Below are positions 53,859 through 62,405 of a stretch of 64,000 nucleotides of DNA, in pieces. The position numbers and the translations under genes are program-made. Numbering within the stretch: the first letter of the stretch is position 1; each line of letters starts with the position of its first letter. The stretch lies in NCBI RefSeq assembly GCF_900111865.1, contig NZ_FOJS01000013.1, positions 1 to 64,000 on the forward strand, read 5' to 3'. This DNA is from Parageobacillus thermantarcticus. Lineage in GTDB: Bacteria > Bacillota > Bacilli > Bacillales > Anoxybacillaceae. Below the pieces are notes generated by a model. The model saw only the letters and a list, made by a program, of their open reading frames with translations, searched no databases and was not told the origin of the DNA.

Positions 53859-55991
53859 GTGAACCATTATTATTTTTCTGAATGTAAAGCGGATGAAAAA
53901 GCGTCGGATATTGCCATTCATCTTTATACGGTTCCTTTATCTAATCCGCACGAAAAATATTCTTATGCCCATTCGATCGCTTATGAACTGAGAAAGCTAA
54001 ATTCGTACATAACGGTGGCGGCGCATGGACAGTATATAGCGTCGTTTGAAGAGATTTGTCATTGGGGAGATCGTCGTTATATTCGGCACGAACATCGGCC
54101 CATTCAATGTTCTTTGCCTATGGAAAGAACAATTTTGGAAAAATTATTAAAGAAAGAATTAGAGAATCGTTGTCAAAGCGGCTATAAGATGGATAACGAC
54201 TTATTCCGTTTAGCCAATGAACAGTCGATGCATGTCGGTGAAATTAGTATTCATCCGGCAATCTATATTTCCTTTTCAGTCGAAGAAAATGGAGATATTT
54301 TCGTTGGTTTTGATTATCAGCACCGTTTTGAATATCGAAAAACATTACAAGATTTTATCGATACCGATCCATCGTTACTCAAAGAAGGAATGGAGGTCGT
54401 CGACCTATTTAATAGGCGAGCATACTATTACACATTTGTAGAAATTGCTGACTATACAGCCGGGCAAAAAAGTCCGTTTTTACAACAAAGTGTCATTGAT
54501 TATTATTTGGAAAAGAATGAACGATGGAAGCTAAAAGGAGTTCATGAAAAAACACCGATTGTACATGTAAAAAGCAGAGACGGTCATCTTCTGCCTTATT
54601 TGCCCCATTTGCTAAAGTTAACTTGTTCATACGAGCAATTGCCGCCATCGATGACGAAGAAAGTGAATCGCTTAATTAAGCTGTCACCGCATGAAAAAAT
54701 GTCGAAGCTTTATACAGAAACGTTCCACTTGCTTGGGCAACAACAAGTGTTAACATTCCAAAAAGAAAATGTGCGGGCGGTTAACCTAGGCTATGATGTT
54801 AATGAGTTGGATTCCCCACTGATGGCGTTTGGACAAGGATATAAAACAAATGAGATTTATAGAGGGCTCAAGCAGTCGGGAGTGTATGAACCGAGCAGTG
54901 TAGCCATTAGTTTTTTCGTCGATCCAGAGCTGAACTATGACCTACAAAAGCGAAAGGAAGTAGGATATTTTGTAAAAAAGCTAGAATCAATGTCTGAGGC
55001 ACTTGGTGTAAAGCTTAATATTTCCGATCAGCCTCGCCAACTATACGGTCAATTGCCAAAAGACTTTTTTAAGCAAGATAACCTGTCGTATCATTTGAAA
55101 TCCATTACTGACCAGTTCCGCGGAACAGTAGTAGTGGTCATTGGAACAGAAGAAAATATTGATCGCGCCTATGTTACTATTAAAAAGGAATTTGGCGGAA
55201 AAGAAGACTTAATGACGCAATTTGTTGGGTTCACTTCTTCTTTAGTTACGGAAAATAATATCTTTCACTACTATAATATTTTGCTAGGGATTTATGCTAA
55301 GGCAGGAATTCAGCCGTGGATTTTGTCCAGTCCTATGCATTCAGAATGTTTTATCGGATTAGATGTTAGTCATGAACAAGGAAGACATGCTTCTGGTATT
55401 GTTCAGATCATTGGCAGAGAAGGGAAAATCATTAAACAAAAATCAGTGGCTGCGGCGGAATCGGGGGAAACAATCGCCAATTCCACAATGGAAGAGATTG
55501 TGAATGAAAGCATATACAGCTATGAACAAACCTATGGTGCAAAGCCGCGGCATATTACTTTTCACCGCGATGGTATTTGTCGGGAGGATCTAGATTTTTT
55601 GCAAGCTTATTTGCGGTCCTTTCAAATTCCTTTTGATTTTGTAGAAATTATAAAAAAACCGCGAAGAAGAATGGCTATTTATTCAAATAAAAAATGGGTG
55701 ACGAAGCAAGGAGTATACTATTCAAAAGGCAACATGGCGTATTTATGTGCAACGGACCCGAAAGAGGCTGTCGGCATGGCTCAACCGATTAAAATTGTAC
55801 AAAAAACGAATGGCTTATCGATTCATGAGATTGTCTCCGACATATATAAGCTATCGTTTATGCATATTCATTCCATGCTGAAGACACGCTTGCCGATTAC
55901 GATCCATTACGCCGATTTGAGCTCTACTTTCCATAACCGTGGGCTGATTCACCCGCGTTCGCAGCATGAACGGGCATTGCCGTTTGTGTGA
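53859..55991 (+). CDS. ago: Long prokaryotic Argonaute, predicted catalytically active
   Basis: 710 residues, GTG start with AAAGGCGG upstream. The C-terminal PIWI domain shows a DEDD-type tetrad: D502 in GLDVSH, E537 in SGETI, D571 in FHRDG and D686 in HYADLSS. The MID pocket has the Tyr-Lys-Gln-Lys set expected for 5'-phosphate guides: Y438 and K442 (AYVTIKK), Q454, K481 (YAKAGIQPW). The protein ends in LPFV, whose terminal carboxylate usually contacts the guide. The N-terminal ~400 residues fit N, L1, PAZ and L2. It should use short guides to cut invading DNA. No helicase or nuclease is fused to it. Residue roles are assigned by motif from known pAgos. Confidence 0.93.
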   Translation: MNHYYFSECKADEKASDIAIHLYTVPLSNPHEKYSYAHSIAYELRKLNSYITVAAHGQYIASFEEICHWGDRRYIRHEHRPIQCSLPMERTILEKLLKKELENRCQSGYKMDNDLFRLANEQSMHVGEISIHPAIYISFSVEENGDIFVGFDYQHRFEYRKTLQDFIDTDPSLLKEGMEVVDLFNRRAYYYTFVEIADYTAGQKSPFLQQSVIDYYLEKNERWKLKGVHEKTPIVHVKSRDGHLLPYLPHLLKLTCSYEQLPPSMTKKVNRLIKLSPHEKMSKLYTETFHLLGQQQVLTFQKENVRAVNLGYDVNELDSPLMAFGQGYKTNEIYRGLKQSGVYEPSSVAISFFVDPELNYDLQKRKEVGYFVKKLESMSEALGVKLNISDQPRQLYGQLPKDFFKQDNLSYHLKSITDQFRGTVVVVIGTEENIDRAYVTIKKEFGGKEDLMTQFVGFTSSLVTENNIFHYYNILLGIYAKAGIQPWILSSPMHSECFIGLDVSHEQGRHASGIVQIIGREGKIIKQKSVAAAESGETIANSTMEEIVNESIYSYEQTYGAKPRHITFHRDGICREDLDFLQAYLRSFQIPFDFVEIIKKPRRRMAIYSNKKWVTKQGVYYSKGNMAYLCATDPKEAVGMAQPIKIVQKTNGLSIHEIVSDIYKLSFMHIHSMLKTRLPITIHYADLSSTFHNRGLIHPRSQHERALPFV

Positions 55992-56045
55992 TGGTGAAAC
56001 GGTTGCGTTTTCCATTCCTTAAAGAACGGCTGGGATTTGTAGAAG

Positions 56046-56075
56046 CAGAGAGTCATTGCTTGGCTCTCTGTTTTT
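56046..56075 (+). terminator. Terminator after ago
   Basis: CAGAGAG (56046-56052) pairs with CTCTCTG (56064-56070), followed by T5. Confidence 0.85.
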
Positions 56076-56153
56076 GTTTTATTTATTCCATGCAGGAATT
56101 TTGCGCATGCTGTCGAAATAACGTATGTGAATTTTCGCATGTGAGGTGAATGT

Positions 56154-57035
56154 ATGGCTGTTGACCATGACCGCTTGTTTAAAGAGCTCATCACGACGTT
56201 TTTTGAAGAGTTTATTCTTCTCTTTTTCCCCGACATGTACGAGCATATCGACTTTCGCCATTTGTCCTTTTTATCCGAAGAACTGTTCACCGATGTGACC
56301 GCTGGGGAGAAATACCGTGTCGATTTGTTGGTCGAGACGAAGTTGAAAGGAGAAAATGGGCTGATTATCGTTCATATTGAAAACCAAAGCTATGTGCAGC
56401 CGTCGCTTCCTGAACGGATGTTCATCTACTTCAGCCGATTGTTTGAAAAATACCGCACGAACATCGTTCCGATTGCCGTTTTCAGCTACGATGCCATCCG
56501 CGACGAACCGTCCTCGTTTACGCTTCAACTTCCGTTTGGCAACATCCTTCACTTCCGCTTTTTCACCGTTGAACTACGCAAACAAAATTGGCGCAACTAC
56601 ATTCGCAGCGACAACCCGATCGCCGCTGCGCTGCTTAGCAAAATGGGGTATACTGAAAATGAACGAATCGAATTGAAAAAACAGTTTTTGCGCATGTTAG
56701 TTCGTTTAGAGCTGGATGAAGCAAAGCAGAGGCTGTTAATGGGCTTTTTTGAAACATATGTGAAATTGTCGGATGAAGAAGAACAACGATTACGAAACGA
56801 GGTGAACCAAATGGAAACGAAAGAAAAAGAGCAAGTGCTCGAACTGTTGATCTCGTATGAGCAAAAAGGAATAGAAAAAGGGAAGAAGGAAGGGTTAGAA
56901 GAAGGATTTAAGCAAGGGATGAAGCAAAAAGAACGTGATCTTATTCGTAAAATGTCGGAAAAAGGAATGGGCGTAGCGGAAATTGCACATATGCTCGATT
57001 TGACAGAAGAAGAAGTTCGAGAAAGATTGAATTGA
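56154..57035 (+). CDS. Rpn-family PD-(D/E)xK nuclease
   Basis: 293 residues with GTGAGGTG before the ATG. The N-terminal MAVDHDRLFKELITTFFEEF, then VDLLVETKL and IIVHIENQSY, form the PD-(D/E)xK core of the Rpn/YhgA-like family (recombination-promoting nucleases, often multicopy in Geobacillus). The C-terminal ~75 residues are a charged coiled-coil with EKGKKEGLEEGFKQGMKQKE and a small helix-turn-helix-like end (EIAHMLDLTEEEVRE). The composition is more GC-rich than ago, suggesting a separate arrival. It is the downstream edge of the defence island. Confidence 0.88.
   Translation: MAVDHDRLFKELITTFFEEFILLFFPDMYEHIDFRHLSFLSEELFTDVTAGEKYRVDLLVETKLKGENGLIIVHIENQSYVQPSLPERMFIYFSRLFEKYRTNIVPIAVFSYDAIRDEPSSFTLQLPFGNILHFRFFTVELRKQNWRNYIRSDNPIAAALLSKMGYTENERIELKKQFLRMLVRLELDEAKQRLLMGFFETYVKLSDEEEQRLRNEVNQMETKEKEQVLELLISYEQKGIEKGKKEGLEEGFKQGMKQKERDLIRKMSEKGMGVAEIAHMLDLTEEEVRERLN
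56799..57035 (+). CDS. Possible internally initiated short form of the Rpn protein
   Basis: Inside the Rpn gene GAGGTGA (56799-56805) stands 5 nt before an in-frame ATG at 56811 (residue 220). The product would be about 74 residues: METKEKEQVLELLISYEQKG plus the coiled-coil and helical end. In E. coli Rpn proteins such intragenic C-terminal forms are reported to restrain the toxic full-length nuclease. That parallel is from memory, and translation here is unproven. Confidence 0.5.
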   Translation, partial: EVNQMETKEKEQVLELLISYEQKGIEKGKKEGLEEGFKQGMKQKERDLIRKMSEKGMGVAEIAHMLDLTEEEVRERLN

Positions 57036-57054
57036 AAGGTAAATGATATTTTCC

Positions 57055-57081
57055 TGACGGTTCGGTGTCTGGCACCTGTCA
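57055..57081 (+). repeat. REP-like short palindrome
   Basis: GGTGTCTGGCACC (57064-57076) is a near-perfect palindrome, bracketed by TGAC (57055-57058) and GTCA (57078-57081). Similar GGTGYCWGRCACC units are recalled as repeated elements in other Firmicutes. Only one copy was seen here. Confidence 0.4.
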
Positions 57082-57087
57082 AAGGAG

Positions 57088-57123
57088 AAAGTTGCCCCAA
57101 GATGATGGGGGCAGCTTTTTTTG
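57088..57123 (+). terminator. Terminator after the Rpn gene
   Basis: AAAGTTGCCCC pairs with GGGGCAGCTTT (one G-U), 9-nt loop, then T-run. Confidence 0.85.
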
Positions 57124-57751
57124 TTATGGTCGCTCGAATTTTCGGTACTTATGTTGGTTGTGCATAGGGGATTTATAGACGATTTGACAATGTTCGACAG
57201 CATTTTTCTGCAACGATTGGTACAATCGAATTGATTGAGAAGGAGGTGATTACCATGGCAACGATTTGCAAAGCGGATTACTATTACGGGGCCGTTGCTT
57301 TCTGCGTTGGTCAACGGGGGACTCACGCTGGCTTTGTTTAAAAAATGACAATCAGTGAAAGCAGTCAAAGTAGCGAAAACCGAGGATAATTTGCAAAATT
57401 CAGTTACGGAGTTGCTATGCCAGCATTTCCCTCCTTCTTGTGAACGATCTTTTATACAAAATTACTTTAGAAGTAGAAAATTTGTCATATTGTGTCGAAT
57501 ATTGTAAACGATAGCATTGTTGCTTTAGTGCAAAAATAGGATGTAGCTAAAATCAATAAATAGCAAGGTGTTGAATTGCAGCTATTTACTCCTAATGAAA
57601 TCCCATTAAGTTATTTTTATTTTGGATAAGTGTCCAAAAAGAAGAAAGAGGAACCAATCGGTCTCCTCATGATGGCGCACCAGTGATAAAAATCTTTTTA
57701 AAGAATTGTCCTGTTTTTAACAGAGGATTGATTGCTTGGCGAGTGATATCA
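57124..57751. other. 628-bp gap with a strong orphan ribosome site
   Basis: AAGGAGGTGATTACCATGG (57241-57259) is an ideal Shine-Dalgarno and start. In frame it gives only 28 residues. With a 1-nt slip near 57276 it gives a small hydrophobic peptide (ITITGPLLSALVNGGLTLAL, then FKK, stop 57347-57349). It may be a broken small membrane peptide gene. Otherwise AT-rich; no other gene is seen. Confidence 0.4.
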
Positions 57752-59152
57752 TTAGTCTTTAATTAGCGGAGAGGCTTGTTGGCGGTAGTTGATTTCTACA
57801 TGCTTTTTAGCAAATGCAAAGTAAGAGATAATAACGATGACGGTAATTAAGAGTGTTAGTAGCAATTGTGAAACCATAGATTTGATAAACAGCATGGAGA
57901 TTAATATAACTAATAAAATTAAGATCGTGAAATAGGTCAAGTACGGGAATAGCCACATTTTGATCTTTAATGCTTCAGGGTTGTGATGTTCCAGTTTTTT
58001 GCGCATACGCAATTGTGAAACAGCAATGACTAAATAGACAAGAAGCGCTATGGCACCGGAGGAATTCACAAGAAATAAGAACACTTTGTCTGGCGAAACA
58101 TAATTCATGATGACCGCTATATAAGCAAAGAATGTGCTGACCATAACCGCCCGTGCTGGTACGCCGTTTTTGTTCAGCTTAAGGAATTGCCGAGGAGCTT
58201 CTCCTTTCTCAGCCAGAGAATAAAGCATTCGTGAAGTCGTATATAGTCCCGAATTTAAACAAGATAGGACGGCTGTTAATACAATAAAATTCATAATTTG
58301 GGCTGCTGCTGGGATGCCAATGTGCTCAAGCACAGCAACAAAGGGGCTTTTCAAGACGCTTGCCGAGTTCCAAGGCAATAAAGTGACTACCACAGCAATT
58401 GAGCCAATATAAAAAACTAAAATTCTCCACATAACTGACTTTGTCGCTCTAGAGACCGCTTCTTGCGGTTCGTCGGATTCTCCCGCGGCGATCGTAACAA
58501 TTTCTGTTCCAACGAATGAAAAAATCACCACGACAATTCCTGAAAGGATGGAACTGATGCCATGAGGCATAAATCCTCCATATCCGATGAGGTTTTTAAA
58601 TCCAATTGGGCTGCTGCCAGGATAGAGACCGAATATGAAAGCAACTCCGATGATTAAAAACAAAACGATGCTCATAACTTTGATGAAGGCAAACCAGTAC
58701 TCAAATTCTCCGTAGGATTTTACTGACCAAATATTTGTAAGGGTTAATAATATGGTAAGGATTAAGCTTAATAACCATATAGGAATATCCTTCAACCAAT
58801 ATTGAATAATAGAAGCACCTGCATTTGCTTCAATGGCAATCACTATTACCCAGAAAAACCAATAAAGCCATCCGATAGTAAATCCAGCCCAAGGACCAAT
58901 AGCATCGTGTGCATACGCGGAAAAGGATCCGCTCGTCGGATGAGCCGCAGCCATTTCTCCTAACATCCTCATTATAAGAATGACTAAGCATCCGGCTAAT
59001 GCATAGGAAACAATCGCTCCAGGGCCTGTGGAATGGATGACGGCTCCGCTTCCCACAAAAAGGCCTGCACCGATGACTCCGGCTATTGCGATCATTGTCA
59101 TGTGACGTTCTTTTAATCCTTTTTGTAAGCCAGTAGTATTGCGTTCAGCCAT
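57752..59152 (-). CDS. Amino acid permease of the APC family (GabP-like)
   Basis: 466 residues, 12 hydrophobic helices. IAGVIGAGLFVGSGAVI is the conserved first-helix motif; SFVGTEIVTIAAGESDEPQEA and MLYSLAEKGEAP are typical of the amino acid transporter (AAT) branch with GabP and AnsP. It imports an amino acid by proton symport. Sited next to reductive pyrimidine degradation genes, beta-alanine or GABA is a sensible guess, because beta-alanine is the pathway product. That is inference only. Confidence 0.88.
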   Translation of the reverse strand: MAERNTTGLQKGLKERHMTMIAIAGVIGAGLFVGSGAVIHSTGPGAIVSYALAGCLVILIMRMLGEMAAAHPTSGSFSAYAHDAIGPWAGFTIGWLYWFFWVIVIAIEANAGASIIQYWLKDIPIWLLSLILTILLTLTNIWSVKSYGEFEYWFAFIKVMSIVLFLIIGVAFIFGLYPGSSPIGFKNLIGYGGFMPHGISSILSGIVVVIFSFVGTEIVTIAAGESDEPQEAVSRATKSVMWRILVFYIGSIAVVVTLLPWNSASVLKSPFVAVLEHIGIPAAAQIMNFIVLTAVLSCLNSGLYTTSRMLYSLAEKGEAPRQFLKLNKNGVPARAVMVSTFFAYIAVIMNYVSPDKVFLFLVNSSGAIALLVYLVIAVSQLRMRKKLEHHNPEALKIKMWLFPYLTYFTILILLVILISMLFIKSMVSQLLLTLLITVIVIISYFAFAKKHVEINYRQQASPLIKD

Positions 59153-59312
59153 AAAAATCCCTCCTCTTCTTTGTTCATTTGTCGGTTCGTCAAAAATCTT
59201 TTATGCATGTTCCCGAGTATACACTTGCCATTAGCACCGCAACAAAATAAAATTATACGTCTAGATGTACAACGGTTTGAACATCTTTTTGTTCTGATTT
59301 TTTGAAGTCTTT

Positions 59313-60827
59313 TTATAAGTGTGTTTCGATCATTGTTTCATTATGTGGATGAGTTTTTATAATGGTGATTTGCTCGTATTCTCCTTCTTTTAAAACACTT
59401 TTGTCCTCTCTCATTAAATAGGTGTAGACACCAATGCCAATCAACAATCCGAAAGTCCAAGCATTGTCCCAAAGAAAACGAAGAGCTGGAATGAGTAAGC
59501 CTAGTATAGGGACGGCTACCCCGATTACAAGAGCATAAATTCCATTTTTATTAAAACCGTTAGCATAATTGTAACGACCATTAGGTTCATATAACTCTTT
59601 AAGATCTAATTGTTTTCGACGGACAAGCCAGTAGTCTGCGATTGCAATACCATCAATCGGTCCGAGTAAAGCTGCATATGTTCCAAGCCAGCCAAATATA
59701 TAATTGCCAAAATTAGACATTATATACCATGGTTGTAATAAAATAGCGAATAATCCAGTAATGATAGCACCAATTCCAAACGTAATTCGTTTCGGGTACA
59801 AATTCTCAATGGCGCGGGCTGGCGCTACAACATTAGCACCGACGTTAATGGTTAACGAAGAAATAACAATTATAATAGTTCCTAAAAGAATAACAAATGG
59901 TGGAAATTTGGCAAGGAGTTGCACAGGATCCCAAATAGCTTGACCGAAAATCACTACAGTCGCCGATGTAACTGCGATTCCAATGAAAGAAAAAACGGTC
60001 ATGGTAATTGGAAGAGATAAGCTTTGAGCGACTATTTGCGATTTTTGGCTTTGAGCGTATCGGCAAAAGTCGGGAATATTCAAAGCGAGTGTAGCCCAAA
60101 AACCGATAACGCCCGTTAAAGATGGAAAAAATACTTTTAAAAATTCACCGGTCGTCTTGAATTTAGAAGGAGTTTCTAAAATCGGACCCCAGCCTCCAGC
60201 GTGAGTGAATGCCCAGATAAGGAGAATGACTGAAGAGATACCTACTATAGGTGCGGCGATAGAACTTAGTTTTTTTATGGCCTCGGGACCTTTATAAGCA
60301 ATTCCTACATTTAATGCCCAAAACAAAGCAAATACGATCGCTGTATGTCCCGGCAATTTTCCCCAAGCAGGAAATGAGGCTACCAGCAATGTATCAATTG
60401 CACCCGTTCCAATCCATGTATTAATCCCGAACCATCCAGCAGCTACAATCGCGCGGGCTAAAGTTGGAATATGTGCTCCTTTGTCACCAAACCAAAGCCG
60501 CGCAAAAACAGGATAAGGGATTCCAAATTTTGTTCCAGCATGTGAATTTAATAAAATCGGGATAAGAACAATAACATTGCCGAGAAAAATTGTTCCAATT
60601 GCTTGCCACCAGTTCATGCCTAGCGCAATCATGCCACTAGCCATAGTGTAGGAAGGGATGCATAAACACATGCCGATCCACAAAGTCGCAAAGTTTATTC
60701 CCTTCCATGAATGTTCCTTCAGTGTAGTTGGTCGCAAATCATCATTCCACAACTTGCTTTCGCTTACCATCTTCGTTGCTTCATCTGTCAAGATTACAAT
60801 ACCGTTTTGTTCAATTTGCGTTTTCAT
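59313..60827 (-). CDS. NCS1-family nucleobase/hydantoin/allantoin permease
   Basis: 504 residues. NDDLRPTTLKEHSWKGINF followed by membrane helices, WWQAIGTIFLGNVIVLIP, and GIPYPVFARLWFG are signatures of NCS1 permeases (PucI, Mhp1 group). Such proteins import uracil, hydantoins or allantoin with sodium or protons. Adjacent pyrimidine-degrading enzymes point to uracil, thymine or dihydrouracil. AGGGAGG precedes ATG 60827. Confidence 0.9.
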   Translation of the reverse strand: MKTQIEQNGIVILTDEATKMVSESKLWNDDLRPTTLKEHSWKGINFATLWIGMCLCIPSYTMASGMIALGMNWWQAIGTIFLGNVIVLIPILLNSHAGTKFGIPYPVFARLWFGDKGAHIPTLARAIVAAGWFGINTWIGTGAIDTLLVASFPAWGKLPGHTAIVFALFWALNVGIAYKGPEAIKKLSSIAAPIVGISSVILLIWAFTHAGGWGPILETPSKFKTTGEFLKVFFPSLTGVIGFWATLALNIPDFCRYAQSQKSQIVAQSLSLPITMTVFSFIGIAVTSATVVIFGQAIWDPVQLLAKFPPFVILLGTIIIVISSLTINVGANVVAPARAIENLYPKRITFGIGAIITGLFAILLQPWYIMSNFGNYIFGWLGTYAALLGPIDGIAIADYWLVRRKQLDLKELYEPNGRYNYANGFNKNGIYALVIGVAVPILGLLIPALRFLWDNAWTFGLLIGIGVYTYLMREDKSVLKEGEYEQITIIKTHPHNETMIETHL

Positions 60828-61447
60828 CGAGATCCTCCCTTGTCACTTGGTAATAATGTAATAACAAAAATAAATTTGAGAATATTTTAATTATTAAAAA
60901 TAGCATTTTCATTATACGCTTTGTTAAATAAGTAGGGGAGCGTGTTTTTCATTATGTAAAATGTGTAAATATAATTAACATTGCTATATTGATTCGTGAT
61001 CAATATGTAGTTTTCTTTAAGTAGGTGTCTTAAAGGTAATCACATTTAAAGTGGAAATGTTTGTTGCTGATGGGATGGAATATGACATCTCTTTTTTGGT
61101 AAAAAGTGCAGAAGAGTTTTGCAAACGGGTAATTGTAACTTGACATCGAGGATTTGAAACAAGGATGAAATTTTACACATGGTTGCATACTGATTTTCCC
61201 GATTAGCCTCCTTCTTATCACCAAGATTTCGTAAGAGCCTCAAATTTACATAGTGAAAAACAAATCTTACTTATTATTTAACATAGTGTATAATGAAAAG
61301 CTTATCTAAAATAGATAGAATATTCTTAAAGTTCGGACCTGTAGATCGATTTCAGTTATGGATAAGGAGGGATTATGTTACCTTTTGTATCATTGATATG
61401 TCCTTTTTAGTAAATGAAAGAAAATATAAAAAAGCGAGGGATTAGAG
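60828..61447. other. 620-bp divergent regulatory region of the pyrimidine cluster
   Basis: No gene is supported here; two overlapping minus-strand frames lack start signals. TATAAT at 61289-61294 is the best -10 for the plus-strand operon, with only a weak -35 (CTTACT, 17 nt upstream). No clear operator dyad was seen. Confidence 0.45.
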
Positions 61448-62338
61448 ATGGCAGATCAAGTAACAATCGGTCTTATTCAAGCGTCGCATGATGTCCACGG
61501 GGATGAGCCAGTGAAAGTCCATAAAGAAAAGGCGATTGAAAAACATATAAAACTGGTGCAAGAGGCAAAAGACCGGGGAGCGCAAATCATCTGTTTGCAA
61601 GAAATTTTCTACGGTCCATACTTTTGTGCGGAGCAAAATACAAAATGGTATGATGCCGCGGAAGAAATTCCGAACGGGCCAACGACGAAACGATTTCAAG
61701 AGCTGGCAAAGCAATTAGGCGTGGTCATTGTTCTGCCGATTTATGAAAGAGAGGGAATTGCTACTTATTATAATACGGCTGCTGTCATTGACGCAGACGG
61801 CACCTACTTGGGGAAATACCGAAAACAGCATATCCCGCATGTTGGAGTAGGCAACGAAGGATGCGGATTTTGGGAAAAATTTTATTTCAAACCAGGAAAT
61901 TTAGGATACTCAGTATTTGATACAGCATTTGCTAAAATCGGCGTTTACATTTGTTATGACCGCCACTTCCCGGAAGGGGCAAGAATTTTAGGATTAAAAG
62001 GTGCGGAAATTGTGTTTAACCCGTCGGCGACGGTAGCTGGTCTTTCCGAATACTTATGGAAGCTGGAACAGCCTGCCCATGCAGTGGCGAACGGATATTA
62101 TGTCGCTGCCATCAATCGGGTCGGATATGAAGCTCCGTGGAACATGGGAGAATTTTATGGACAGTCTTATTTAGTCGACCCAAGAGGCAACTTTGTTGCG
62201 ATGGGAAGCCGTGACAAAGATGAGGTCGTCATCGGTGTGATGGACAAAAAGATGATTCGCGAAGTTCGCGATACTTGGCAGTTTTATAGAGACCGCCGCC
62301 CTGAAACATACAATGAAATGACAGCGTTATTGCCATAA
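61448..62338 (+). CDS. pydC: Beta-ureidopropionase (N-carbamoyl-beta-alanine amidohydrolase)
   Basis: 296 residues of the nitrilase superfamily with Glu in CLQEIFYGPYF, Lys in GKYRKQHIPHV and the nucleophile Cys in VYICYDRHFPEGAR. These flanks are characteristic of the beta-ureidopropionase branch. It hydrolyses N-carbamoyl-beta-alanine to beta-alanine, CO2 and ammonia, the third step of reductive uracil breakdown. It heads the plus-strand cluster before preT and preA. Confidence 0.9.
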   Translation: MADQVTIGLIQASHDVHGDEPVKVHKEKAIEKHIKLVQEAKDRGAQIICLQEIFYGPYFCAEQNTKWYDAAEEIPNGPTTKRFQELAKQLGVVIVLPIYEREGIATYYNTAAVIDADGTYLGKYRKQHIPHVGVGNEGCGFWEKFYFKPGNLGYSVFDTAFAKIGVYICYDRHFPEGARILGLKGAEIVFNPSATVAGLSEYLWKLEQPAHAVANGYYVAAINRVGYEAPWNMGEFYGQSYLVDPRGNFVAMGSRDKDEVVIGVMDKKMIREVRDTWQFYRDRRPETYNEMTALLP

Positions 62339-62343
62339 AACGT

Positions 62344-62379
62344 AAAAAGGGATTAGAGTTTTACTCTATTCCCTTTTTT
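62344..62379 (+). terminator. Hairpin with T-run between pydC and preT
   Basis: AAAAAGGGATTAGAG pairs with CTCTATTCCCTTTTTT with one mismatch and a 5-nt loop. It looks like a full terminator inside the cluster, so preT-preA may be expressed at a lower level by read-through. Confidence 0.75.
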
Positions 62380-62405
62380 AAAAATGAAGAAGGAGGTTGT
62401 TTGCG

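Noticed and set aside
61030-61243. Two minus-strand frames of about 65 residues in the pyrimidine regulatory region
   Set aside because: No start signals, no recognisable features, mutually overlapping; considered non-coding. A supposed repeat copy here also failed on comparison with copies A and B.
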